From the NCBI RefSeq assembly GCF_043555975.1, contig NZ_JBIGIA010000023.1, forward strand, positions 1-64,000: DNA of 64,000 nt, given 5' to 3'. The position numbers were made by a program, and so were the translations under genes. The number at the start of each line of letters is the position of its first letter. The stretch's first letter is position 1. Source of the stretch: Pelomonas nitida (GTDB lineage: Bacteria > Pseudomonadota > Gammaproteobacteria > Burkholderiales > Burkholderiaceae_C). The notes under the pieces are model-generated. The model was given only the letters and a program-made list of their open reading frames with translations, did not search any database and was not told where the DNA came from. Positions 57,214 to 64,000 of the stretch are shown here, in pieces.

Positions 57214-57972
57214 ATGACTTCCACTCCCATCACCCTCATCACCGGCGGCAGCCGCGGCCTGGGCGCCGCCATGGCCCTGGCGCTGGCCCGCGACGGCCAC
57301 GACATCGTGCTGACCTACCGTGAAGCCGCTGCAGCCGCCGAGGCCGTCGTCGCGCAGATCCAGGCTCTGGGCCGGCGCGCGCTGGCCCTGCCGCTGGACG
57401 TGGCCGACGCCGGCCGTTTTCCCGCCTTCGTCGAGCGGCTGAGCCAGGGCCTGGCCGCCTGGGGTACACGCCGGCTGGACGGCCTCGTCAACAACGCCGG
57501 CAGCGGCGTGCACGCCAGCGTGGCCGACACCACGCCGGCGCAGTTCGACCTGCTGCTCAACGTGCACTTCAAGGGCCCGTTCTTCCTGACGCAGGCGCTG
57601 CTGCCGCTGCTGGCCGACGAGGCTCGCATCCTCAACATCTCCAGCGGCCTGGCCCGCTTCGCCGTGCCGGGCTACGGCGCCTATGCCGCGATGAAGGGCG
57701 CGATGGAGGTGCTGACGCGCTACCAGGCCAAGGAACTCGCGGCACGCGGCATCCGCGTCAACACGCTGGCGCCGGGCGCGATCGCAACCGACTTCGGCGG
57801 CGGCGCGGTGCGCGACAACCCGGAGCTGAACCGCTTCGTCACCTCCGTCACGGCGCTGGGCCGCGTCGGCGTGGCCGACGACATCGGCGGCGCCGCCGCC
57901 GCGCTGATGCGCCCGGGCGCGGGCTGGATCACCGGCCAGCGCGTGGAAGCGTCCGGCGGCATGTTCCTGTAG
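57214..57972 (+). CDS. Short-chain dehydrogenase/reductase (SDR)
   Basis: A 252-aa NAD(P)-dependent oxidoreductase of the classical SDR type. TGGSRGLG near residues 10-17 binds the cofactor, NNAG near 92-95 is the structural motif, SS with YAAMKG near 150-155 supplies the catalytic Ser-Tyr-Lys, and PGAIATDF follows. The substrate is unknown. It is transcribed away from a LysR regulator, a frequent arrangement in which the regulator controls the enzyme. A hairpin shared with gltL follows. Confidence 0.9.
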   Translation: MTSTPITLITGGSRGLGAAMALALARDGHDIVLTYREAAAAAEAVVAQIQALGRRALALPLDVADAGRFPAFVERLSQGLAAWGTRRLDGLVNNAGSGVHASVADTTPAQFDLLLNVHFKGPFFLTQALLPLLADEARILNISSGLARFAVPGYGAYAAMKGAMEVLTRYQAKELAARGIRVNTLAPGAIATDFGGGAVRDNPELNRFVTSVTALGRVGVADDIGGAAAALMRPGAGWITGQRVEASGGMFL

Positions 57973-57980
57973 GCGACTTC

Positions 57981-58005
57981 GGCCGCCGCCATGAAAACGG
58001 CGGCC
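57981..58005. terminator. Hairpin between convergent SDR and gltL genes
   Basis: GGCCGCCG/CGGCGGCC arms with a 9-base loop containing AAAA, plus a second overlapping stem (CGGCGG...CCGCCG), lie between the two stops. It may end transcription in both directions. Confidence 0.6.
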
Positions 58006-58042
58006 CGCAGGCCGCCGTGCGAACAGGCCGCTCGCGGCCGCC

Positions 58043-58777
58043 TCAGTGTTGCAGGATCTTGGCGAGGAAGTCCTTGGCACGCGGCGAGCGCTCCTCGGGC
58101 TTGCCGAAGAAGTCAGCACTGGCGCAGTCCTCGATGACCTTGCCGGCGTCCATGAAGATGACGCGGTGGCTGACGCGCTTGGCAAAGCCCATCTCGTGCG
58201 TCACGCACATCATGGTCATGCCCTCGTTGGCCAGCTGCACCATCACGTCCAGCACCTCACCGACCATCTCGGGGTCGAGCGCCGACGTGGGTTCGTCGAA
58301 CAGCATGACGATGGGGTCCATGGACAGCGCGCGCGCAATGGCCACGCGCTGCTGCTGGCCGCCGGACAGCTGACCGGGGAACTTGTCCTTGTGCGCAGAC
58401 AGGCCCACGCGGTCCAGCATCTTCAGGCCGCGCACCTTGGCGTCATCGGCCGACCGGCCCAGCACCTTGATCTGCGCAATGGTCAGGTTCTCGGTCACCG
58501 ACAGGTGCGGGAACAGCTCGAAATGCTGGAACACCATGCCCACGCGCGAACGCAGCTTGGGCAGGTTGGTCTTGGGGTCGGCGAGCGAGATGCCATCGAC
58601 GACGATGTCGCCCTTCTGGAAAGGCTCCAGCGCGTTGACGGTCTTGATCAGCGTCGACTTGCCCGAGCCCGACGGCCCGCAGACGACGACGACCTCGCCC
58701 TTCTTGATGGACGTCGTGCAGTCGGTCAGCACCTGGAAGCTGCCGTACCACTTGGAAATGTTCTTGATGTCGATCAC
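58043..58777 (-). CDS. gltL: Glutamate/aspartate ABC transporter ATP-binding protein
   Basis: A 244-aa ABC ATPase. CGPSGSGKST near residues 33-42 is Walker A, LSGGQQQRVAIARAL the signature, and VMLFDEPTSALDPE the Walker B. It powers polar amino-acid uptake with GltJ and GltK. The start is GTG 58777 with AGGAGT six bases upstream. The stretch between gltK and gltL is almost entirely a dispersed repeat copy (58799-58882). Confidence 0.93.
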   Translation of the reverse strand: MIDIKNISKWYGSFQVLTDCTTSIKKGEVVVVCGPSGSGKSTLIKTVNALEPFQKGDIVVDGISLADPKTNLPKLRSRVGMVFQHFELFPHLSVTENLTIAQIKVLGRSADDAKVRGLKMLDRVGLSAHKDKFPGQLSGGQQQRVAIARALSMDPIVMLFDEPTSALDPEMVGEVLDVMVQLANEGMTMMCVTHEMGFAKRVSHRVIFMDAGKVIEDCASADFFGKPEERSPRAKDFLAKILQH

Positions 58778-58798
58778 GGATGACTCCTGGTCGAGGTG

Positions 58799-58882
58799 AT
58801 GCCAGCCGAGCGCCGGGCCGCCCCAGGCCGGCTGGCACCCCCTCGGGGGGTGGCTGCGGTACGCCGCAGCCGGGGGCTGACA
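58799..58882 (-). repeat. Dispersed palindromic repeat, copy 3 (gltK-gltL spacer)
   Basis: It begins right after the gltK stop and ends 6 bases before the gltL ribosome site. Elements on the minus strand are ATGTCAGCCCCCGG, GGCTGCGG/CCGCAGCC arms, CACCCCCCGAGGGGGTG, and GCCGGCCTGGGGCGGCCC. The last segment matches 19350-19377 with one substitution and one deletion. Confidence 0.8.
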
Positions 58883-58883
58883 T

Positions 58884-59549
58884 TTATCGGATGATGGCGA
58901 TCTTCTTCTGCAGCCGGCGCACGAGCTGCGACAGGCTGAAGCAGATGACGAAATAGACGACGGCGGCGAGCAGATAGGTCTCGACCGGGCGGTTGAAGTT
59001 CTTGCCCGCGACCTCGAAGCCCTTGAGCAGGTCGTACTCACCGACCGCATAGACCAGCGAGGTGTCCTGGAACAGCACGATGGTCTGCGTCAGCAGCACC
59101 GGCAGCATGTTGCGGAAGGCTTGCGGCAGCACGACGAAGCGCATGGTCTGCCCGTAGGTCATGCCCATCGCGTAGCCGGCGTTGACCTGGCCCTTGGACA
59201 CCGACTGGATGCCGGCGCGCATGATCTCGGAGTAGTAGGTCGCCTCGAACAGCGTGAACGTGATGAAGGCCGACATCTGCCCGCCGATGGGCCCGAACAG
59301 CTTGGGGATCAGCAGGAAGAACCACAGGATGACCATCACCAGCGGGATGGAACGCAGCGTGTCCACATAGAAGGCCGCCGGCGCCGACAGCCAGCGGTGG
59401 CTGGACAACCGCATCATCGCCAGCAGCGTGCCCAGCAGGATGCCGCCGACCATGGACACCAGCGTCAGCTGGATGGAGAACCAGAAACCCTTGGCGACGA
59501 AACTCTGGATGAAGGCCCAGTTCAGAAAGGAGTAGTCGAGGTTCAGCAT
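58884..59549 (-). CDS. gltK: Glutamate/aspartate ABC transporter permease GltK
   Basis: A 221-aa inner-membrane protein with about five helices. It carries the HisM-type permease motif: EATYYSEIMRAGIQSVSKGQVNAGYAMGMTYGQ, the EAA loop that docks on GltL. RSIPLVMVILWFFLLIP is typical of GltK. ATG 59549 overlaps the gltJ stop by one base; GTG 59552 is an alternative. It works with GltJ, GltL and the binding protein GltI. Confidence 0.92.
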   Translation of the reverse strand: MLNLDYSFLNWAFIQSFVAKGFWFSIQLTLVSMVGGILLGTLLAMMRLSSHRWLSAPAAFYVDTLRSIPLVMVILWFFLLIPKLFGPIGGQMSAFITFTLFEATYYSEIMRAGIQSVSKGQVNAGYAMGMTYGQTMRFVVLPQAFRNMLPVLLTQTIVLFQDTSLVYAVGEYDLLKGFEVAGKNFNRPVETYLLAAVVYFVICFSLSQLVRRLQKKIAIIR

Positions 59550-60292
59550 CACTTCGCCCCCACCGTGCCCGGGATGCGCACACGCGCCTCGATGAACTTG
59601 GCCACGCGGTTGATCGCGAACGCCGACACGAAGTACAGCAGCGTCACCGGGATGAAGATCTCCTCGAAATGGGAGGTCTCCTCCGAGGCCTGCTGCGCGA
59701 ACTGCGCCAGTTCGGGAATGCTGATCGCGAAGGCGACGGCAGAGTTCTTGACGATGTTCATGCTCTCGCTGGTCAGCGGCGGGATGACGATGCGATAGGC
59801 CATCGGCAGCAGCACGTAGCGATAGGTCTGCGGCAACGTCATGCCCAGCGCTTGGCCGGCATAACGCTGGCCGCGCGGCAAGGTCTGGATACCGGCCTTG
59901 ACCTGCTCACCCACGCGCGCACTCGTGAAGAAACCCAGCGCGCAGACGACGAGCAATGTCTTCAGCTCAGGGTCTTTCAGCACCGGGATGAACTCGGGCA
60001 ACACGTAGTACCAGAGGAACACCTGCACCAGCAGCGGAATGTTGCGGAACAGCTCGGTCCACGCCTCACCAAAACTCGCCAACCACTTGTTCGGCGCCGT
60101 GCGGAGGATGCCGATCATCGACCCGACGATCAGCGCCAGCAGCAATGCGGCCAGCGAGATGGTCAGCGACCATCCCCAGGCGTGCAGCATCCATTGCAGA
60201 TACGTCTGCTCGCGGCCACCCGGCCCAAAACAGCCGGCGATCGCCTCTCCGGTCGCAGTGTCATTGCAGTAGAACTGCCAATCCCAACTCAT
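59549..60292 (-). CDS. gltJ: Glutamate/aspartate ABC transporter permease GltJ
   Basis: A 247-aa inner-membrane permease. MSWDWQFYCNDTATG is the characteristic N-terminal extension of GltJ. ELFRNIPLLVQVFLWYYVLPE and the EAA-like loop ARVGEQVKAGIQTLPRGQRYAGQALGMTLPQ follow. GGAGAG precedes ATG 60292. It is separated from gltI by 80 bp that include a strong hairpin. Confidence 0.92.
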   Translation of the reverse strand: MSWDWQFYCNDTATGEAIAGCFGPGGREQTYLQWMLHAWGWSLTISLAALLLALIVGSMIGILRTAPNKWLASFGEAWTELFRNIPLLVQVFLWYYVLPEFIPVLKDPELKTLLVVCALGFFTSARVGEQVKAGIQTLPRGQRYAGQALGMTLPQTYRYVLLPMAYRIVIPPLTSESMNIVKNSAVAFAISIPELAQFAQQASEETSHFEEIFIPVTLLYFVSAFAINRVAKFIEARVRIPGTVGAK

Positions 60293-60321
60293 GCATCTCT
60301 CCTCAACCCCTTCGCCTAAAG

Positions 60322-60350
60322 CAAAGCGGGTGCCAGGCACCCGCTTTGCG
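60322..60350 (-). terminator. Hairpin between gltI and gltJ
   Basis: A perfect 13-bp stem with arms GCAAAGCGGGTGC and its complement and a 3-base loop is followed on the minus strand by TTTAGG. In such operons a hairpin after the binding-protein gene gives more binding protein than permease, by partial termination or by protecting the upstream mRNA. Confidence 0.75.
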
Positions 60351-60372
60351 TCCGTTCAAGCGGACTGGCGAA

Positions 60373-61263
60373 TTACTTCTTCGCGTAGTCTTCCATCGGC
60401 TTGTCGTTCGGGTTCGCCCAGGCGTCCTTGGTCGCGGCGGACAGCGGCAGGCCGATCTTGGTGTTGGTCGGCGGGATGGGTTGCATGAACCACTTGTCGT
60501 ACAGCTTGGCCAGCTCGCCCGACTTGATCTGCGCCTTGATGCTGTCGTCCACGGCCTTCTTGAAGGCCGGGTCGTCCTTGCGGATCATGATCGCGATGGG
60601 CTCGACCGACAGCACCTCGCCGACGATCTTGAAGTCGGCCGGGCTCTTGGACGTGGCGATGTTCTTGGCCAGGATGGAGCCGTCCATGACGAAGGCGTCG
60701 GCACGGCCGGAATCCAGCAGCAGGAAGCTGTCGGCGTGGTCCTTGCCGAAGACCTCCTTGAAGTCCACACCCGTCGCACGCTCATGCTTGCGCAGCGTCT
60801 GCACTGAGGTGGTGCCGGTGGTGGTGGCCACAGTCTTGCCGGCCAGCTGGTTGATCGACGTGATGCCCGAATTGGCCTTCACGGCGATGCGCACTTCCTC
60901 GACGTAGGTCGTCACGGCAAAGGCGACGTCCTTCTGACGGGCGGCGTTGTTGGTCGTGGAGCCGCACTCCAGATCGACCGTGCCGTTCACCGTCAGCGGA
61001 ATGCGGTTGGCCGACGTGACGGGTTGGTACTTCACCGCCAGGCTGGAGAGGCCCAGGTCGCGACGGATGTCGCGGATGACCTGCTCGCAGACATCGATGT
61101 GATAACCGACGTACTTGCCATCACCGATGGTGTACGACAGGCCCGACGACTCGCGCACGCCCATCGTGATGGTGCCGCTGTCCTTGATCTTCTTCAGCGT
61201 GTCTTCGGCATGCACGGCGGTGCCGCCGGCCATCAGGGCTGCGACGAGCAGAACTTTCTTCAT
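60373..61263 (-). CDS. gltI: Glutamate/aspartate ABC transporter substrate-binding protein
   Basis: A 296-aa periplasmic protein. Signal peptide MKKVLLVAALMAGGTAVHA is followed by an SBP_bac_3 domain: LKKIKDSGTITMGVRESSGLSY at the start, GYHIDVCEQV and GSTTNNAARQKDVAFA in the binding cleft. It captures glutamate and aspartate for GltJKL. GGAG lies four to eight bases before the ATG. It is the first gene of gltIJKL. Confidence 0.93.
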   Translation of the reverse strand: MKKVLLVAALMAGGTAVHAEDTLKKIKDSGTITMGVRESSGLSYTIGDGKYVGYHIDVCEQVIRDIRRDLGLSSLAVKYQPVTSANRIPLTVNGTVDLECGSTTNNAARQKDVAFAVTTYVEEVRIAVKANSGITSINQLAGKTVATTTGTTSVQTLRKHERATGVDFKEVFGKDHADSFLLLDSGRADAFVMDGSILAKNIATSKSPADFKIVGEVLSVEPIAIMIRKDDPAFKKAVDDSIKAQIKSGELAKLYDKWFMQPIPPTNTKIGLPLSAATKDAWANPNDKPMEDYAKK

Positions 61264-61366
61264 GGGGACTCCAACAACAGAAAAGGGAAAAGGTGGCGCG
61301 AGCAGACCACGGCGCACAGCGAGCCCGAATACGGGTTTTCACGATGCATGCAAAGCCGGGATGAAC

Positions 61367-62284
61367 TCATGCCGCAGAAGCCAGATAGTCCCACAGTGCC
61401 TGGGCCGCCGGCTTTTGCCGGCGCGACAGCTCGGGACGCTCGCGGTAGATGCGGACCTCCATCGTCGCACTGAAACTGCCCACCGCCGCCGCCGGCACGA
61501 GCCGGCCGTTGGCCAGCTCCTTCTGCACCGAGCTGGCCGGCAGGAAGGCAAGGCCGTGCCCCTCCAGCGCCATCGCCTTCAGGCCTTCAGCCATGTCCGT
61601 CTCGTACACGGCGTCCAGCTGCAGCGCGCTGTCCGCCTGCTTCACGATCAGCTCGACGATGCGGCCCAGGTAGGCCCCGGACGCATAGCTCAGGAACGGG
61701 ATCTTCTGCCCCGGCCGCCCAGGCAGCCGGAACAGCGGCTCGCCCTGCGCGTCCGCCTTGGCATAGGGCGACAGGGTTTCCTGCCCCAGCGAGGCCATCT
61801 GGTAGCGCTCCGGGTCCAGCTGCAGCGGCTGGCTGGCGTGGTGATAGACCAGCAGCAGGTCGCAATTGCCTTCGCTCAGCTGCAGCGTCGCATCGTGCAC
61901 GTTGGCCGCGTTGAGCCGGCACTTGATGGCGCCGAACCCGCGGCGCAGATCCATCAACCAGTGCGGGAAGAAACTGAACGCCAGCGAGTGCGGCACGGCG
62001 AACTCGATCATGTCGGAGTCCGCCGCCTGGTGGCTGCGCAGCATGTTGCGCGTGGCCTGCAGATTGCCGAGCAGGTCCACGGCCTGGGCCAACAGCGTCG
62101 TGCCGGCGGCGGTCAGGCGGGTCGGGTAGGACGAGCGATCCACGAGATCGACACCCGCCCAAGCCTCCAGCGCCTGGATGCGGCGCGAGAACGCCGGCTG
62201 CGTCACATGACGCAACTGCGCGGAGCGGGAAAAGCTGCGCGTCTCGGCGAGGCTGACGAAGTCTTCAAGCCATTTGGTTTCCAC
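61367..62284 (-). CDS. LysR family transcriptional regulator
   Basis: A 305-aa regulator. WLEDFVSLAETRSFSRSAQLRHVTQPAFSRRIQALEAWAG (residues about 5-44) is the winged helix-turn-helix. The effector domain follows from about 90. It lies 103 bp upstream of gltI on the same strand, so it may regulate that operon, or the divergent PEP-CTERM gene. The start is GTG 62284 with no clear ribosome site; the conserved METKWLEDF N-terminus supports it. Confidence 0.87.
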   Translation of the reverse strand: METKWLEDFVSLAETRSFSRSAQLRHVTQPAFSRRIQALEAWAGVDLVDRSSYPTRLTAAGTTLLAQAVDLLGNLQATRNMLRSHQAADSDMIEFAVPHSLAFSFFPHWLMDLRRGFGAIKCRLNAANVHDATLQLSEGNCDLLLVYHHASQPLQLDPERYQMASLGQETLSPYAKADAQGEPLFRLPGRPGQKIPFLSYASGAYLGRIVELIVKQADSALQLDAVYETDMAEGLKAMALEGHGLAFLPASSVQKELANGRLVPAAAVGSFSATMEVRIYRERPELSRRQKPAAQALWDYLASAA

Positions 62285-62439
62285 CGCGCGCAGTGTAGCC
62301 AGCGAGCCGACGCCGTTGCGCCAAGGGGTTGCGCAAGCCAGCGCCCCCTCAACTGAAGGGTCACGACGCGCGCCAGAAAAGAGGGGGCATGTTTACAGTT
62401 CGTCACAACCCCAATTCGAACATCCGAACGGAGGACGCC

Positions 62440-63114
62440 ATGCGTGGAATGAAGACCCTTCTGGCCCTGGCACTCACGGCAGCACTGCAGCCCGCCGTTG
62501 CCGACACGGTGCTGAACTTCGAGGACATCACGACCGCGGTCGATCCGGATGGTTTGGGCATGGTCAAGCTGCTGGATCGGTACCTGCTGAGCAACGGCGT
62601 GCAATTCGTCGGTGACGCCTGGGGCGTCGCGTCCTTCGCCTGCGACGCGTTCGGCAGCTTTGTCGCGCACGACGGCGGCTGTGGTGCCGCCCAGCTCGCC
62701 GGCGATCCCCGCGACGGGTCGACCACGCCCACACCACTGAGCCTGACGATCAACGTCGCTGGCGGGTTCAGCACCGGCTCGTCGCTGCTCTACTCGGCAC
62801 TCAAGGGCACGGTGTTCAGCATCGACGTGTTCGACGGCCTGAACGGCACCGGTCACGGCACCGCCGTGGGCGGCCTGACCACCTCGCAATGCGGCATGTC
62901 CGGCGTGAGCTTCTGCGACTGGACCGAACTGAGCCTTCAGTTCGTGGGCACCGCCTACTCCATCGTCATCAAGGGCTCCGATGAATCGGTGATGCTGGAC
63001 GACCTGAAGCTGATCCAGGCCAACGGCAACCCGCTGCCCGAGCCAGGCGGCGTGGCTCTGGCATTCGGCGGCCTGACGGCACTCGCCATGGCCCGCCGCA
63101 GCCGCAAACGTTGA
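62440..63114 (+). CDS. PEP-CTERM sorting domain protein
   Basis: A 224-aa secreted protein. Signal peptide MRGMKTLLALALTAALQPAVA is followed by a beta-rich domain starting LNFEDITT with several Cys. The C-terminal LPEPGGVALAFGGLTALAMARRSRKR is a PEP-CTERM sorting signal. The N-terminal fold resembles PEP-CTERM proteins with an extracellular beta-sandwich; function unknown. GAGG lies six bases before ATG 62440; longer in-frame starts upstream would bury the signal peptide. A strong terminator follows. Confidence 0.85.
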   Translation: MRGMKTLLALALTAALQPAVADTVLNFEDITTAVDPDGLGMVKLLDRYLLSNGVQFVGDAWGVASFACDAFGSFVAHDGGCGAAQLAGDPRDGSTTPTPLSLTINVAGGFSTGSSLLYSALKGTVFSIDVFDGLNGTGHGTAVGGLTTSQCGMSGVSFCDWTELSLQFVGTAYSIVIKGSDESVMLDDLKLIQANGNPLPEPGGVALAFGGLTALAMARRSRKR

Positions 63115-63135
63115 CGGCCGCCTGCGCCGGCTGCA

Positions 63136-63161
63136 CGACCGCCGCAGCGGTCGCTTTTTTT
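63136..63161 (+). terminator. Intrinsic terminator
   Basis: CGACCGC/GCGGTCG arms with a 4-base loop are followed by C and seven T. This is a classic Rho-independent terminator for the PEP-CTERM gene. Confidence 0.9.
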
Positions 63162-63216
63162 CATCACGAGCCGCGCCCACGGGCGAGCCGCCGGCACAAC
63201 AATCCGTGGCGGCAAT

Positions 63217-63252
63217 AGAAAAACCCGCTGAGCGCGTTGCACTCAGCGGGTT
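63217..63252 (-). terminator. Terminator of tRNA-fMet
   Basis: A perfect 11-bp stem, AACCCGCTGAG with its complement, and a 9-base loop are followed on the minus strand by TTTTTC. It lies 8 bases after the tRNA CCA end. Confidence 0.9.
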
Positions 63253-63259
63253 CCTAATT

Positions 63260-63336
<77 letters not shown>

Positions 63337-63348
63337 ACTGAAGCTAGC

Positions 63349-63378
63349 AGTATACACGCATTTTTGCCTTGCGCGCAA
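63349..63378 (-). promoter_or_regulatory. Sigma-70 promoter of tRNA-fMet
   Basis: On the minus strand TTGCGC (-35-like, 63373-63378) and TATACT (-10, 63349-63354) are 18 bases apart, and the -10 ends 12 bases before the tRNA. The surrounding DNA is AT-rich relative to the window. Confidence 0.65.
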
Positions 63379-63721
63379 ATTCTTTAAAAACAGTGAATCC
63401 ACAGCTCCAACGGGTCAGCGCGCTCCCGCTGGCTGCTTATGTCCGAGGTAGCCATGTGCACACGCATCTTGCTGTGCGCGCAAGCATTCAAGGCCGCTGG
63501 TCACCGAGCTAAAGACCGTTCGCCGTTGGACGGCGATTCCCATCCCCGGTGTCAGGAACTGGGAATCTGCACCGTGCCACGGAGGGCAACTGTCAAGGTG
63601 CGTTCGGCGGACGCATACCAAGGTGACGGCGGAGGCCCACGTTCAAGGCGTAGGCGGCGCAAAAGGAGTAAGCGCGCGGTGAAGTCATCTTGACCAGAGA
63701 GGTCCACCATAATTTCCAGCC
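63379..63721. other. Gap of about 340 bp without recognised gene
   Basis: No convincing reading frame is seen. Small frames at 63415-63693 lack codon-usage support. The stretch is less GC-rich than the rest of the window. It must contain the promoter of the gene starting at 63722. Confidence 0.5.
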
Positions 63722-64000
63722 ATGCACATCCCGCGCTTTCAGACCTTGGGGCAATATCACGATGCCTGGGCAGGAATCATCCTGTTCGCACCGGACCAGT
63801 TCACGTCCTACGATGATCAGCCGGTTGACCAGCGGCGAGAGTTGGACAGGCGCTTCGACGAGCTCCGCGAGGGTTTCCACTTCGCTGAGAAGAAGCTGAG
63901 GGAGCCTCGGCTCATCCGTGTGTGCCGTGAACTTCTAGAGATGTCGCATGAGGCGTACATCGCCGGCGACGATAAGCTGGGTGCGCATGCTCTTCAGGAG
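63722..64000 (+). CDS. Hypothetical protein (partial, open at window end)
   Basis: An open frame of 93 codons beginning ATG 63722 (MHIPRFQTLGQYHDAWAGI) and continuing past the window edge. It is rich in charged residues (LDRRFDELREGFHFAEKKLREPRLIRVCRELLEMSHEAY), mostly helical by appearance, with no signal peptide. I do not recognise the family. It has no overlap with other genes, and codon usage is less GC3-biased than in neighbours, which may indicate accessory DNA. No strong ribosome site is seen before the ATG. Confidence 0.6.
   Translation, partial: MHIPRFQTLGQYHDAWAGIILFAPDQFTSYDDQPVDQRRELDRRFDELREGFHFAEKKLREPRLIRVCRELLEMSHEAYIAGDDKLGAHALQE

Overview
The window is GC-rich, dense DNA with alternative starts (GTG, TTG) and frequent ATGA or TGATG gene overlaps. 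Gene content suggests a free-living betaproteobacterium of the order Burkholderiales, of the Roseateles/Mitsuaria/Rubrivivax type: PEP-CTERM proteins, an H-NS-like basic protein, gltIJKL, a Sphaerotilaceae-like dispersed palindromic repeat, and a large TonB-dependent plant-polysaccharide locus. The genus is an inference from gene style; no rRNA is present.

Region 1 (1-30.8 kb) is a carbohydrate utilisation locus that fits xyloglucan. The minus-strand arm reads: tryptophan-halogenase-like flavoprotein, YicI-type GH31 alpha-xylosidase, GH9 endoglucanase, MFS permease, polysaccharide deacetylase, and then the end of an IS5-like element at the window edge. The plus-strand arm reads: ROK regulator XylR (with a 25-bp XylR-type operator in the divergent promoter), xylB, xylA, a 1020-aa TonB-dependent receptor, GH35 beta-galactosidase, GH74 xyloglucanase, GH95 alpha-fucosidase, SGNH esterase, GH1 beta-glucosidase, GPH sugar symporter, GH43, GH39, and a separate GH5 endoglucanase. 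The set covers backbone cutting (GH74, GH5, GH9), side-chain removal (GH95 fucose, GH35 galactose, GH43 arabinose or xylose, GH31 xylose, possibly acetyl groups by the esterase), uptake (TonB receptor, two permeases), cellobiose cleavage (GH1) and xylose catabolism (XylA, XylB).

Region 2 (30.8-33.1 kb) has an H-NS family protein, a PRC-barrel protein, a Cys-repeat periplasmic protein and a lone receiver domain. Region 3 (33.2-42.1 kb) is a signalling block: a CHASE3-GAF hybrid kinase with three receivers, CheR, CheB without receiver, a receiver-kinase, and a further hybrid kinase. Region 4 (42.1-49.1 kb) has an alpha-carbonic anhydrase, a modular GH10 xylanase followed by a PEP-CTERM protein, a Bcr/CflA-type exporter and a chemoreceptor.

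Region 5 (49.2-58.0 kb) begins with RNase P RNA, divergent from cysK. A run of six minus-strand genes with every junction overlapping follows (LysR, pyrC, NYN-domain protein, DUF3025, trypsin-like protease, FHA membrane protein), with an SDR oxidoreductase divergent from the LysR gene. Region 6 (58.0-64 kb) holds gltIJKL for glutamate/aspartate import, another LysR regulator, a second PEP-CTERM protein, initiator tRNA-fMet and the start of an unrecognised gene.

At least three copies of a dispersed palindromic GC-rich repeat sit at 19.3, 52.0 and 58.8 kb. One is inserted in frame in the protease gene, and one appears to supply the start of the GH95 gene. No CRISPR array, prophage or obvious defence system was seen. 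The most unusual material is the halogenase-like enzyme in the xyloglucan locus, the repeat family and its effect on proteins, and the fully overlapping six-gene chain.
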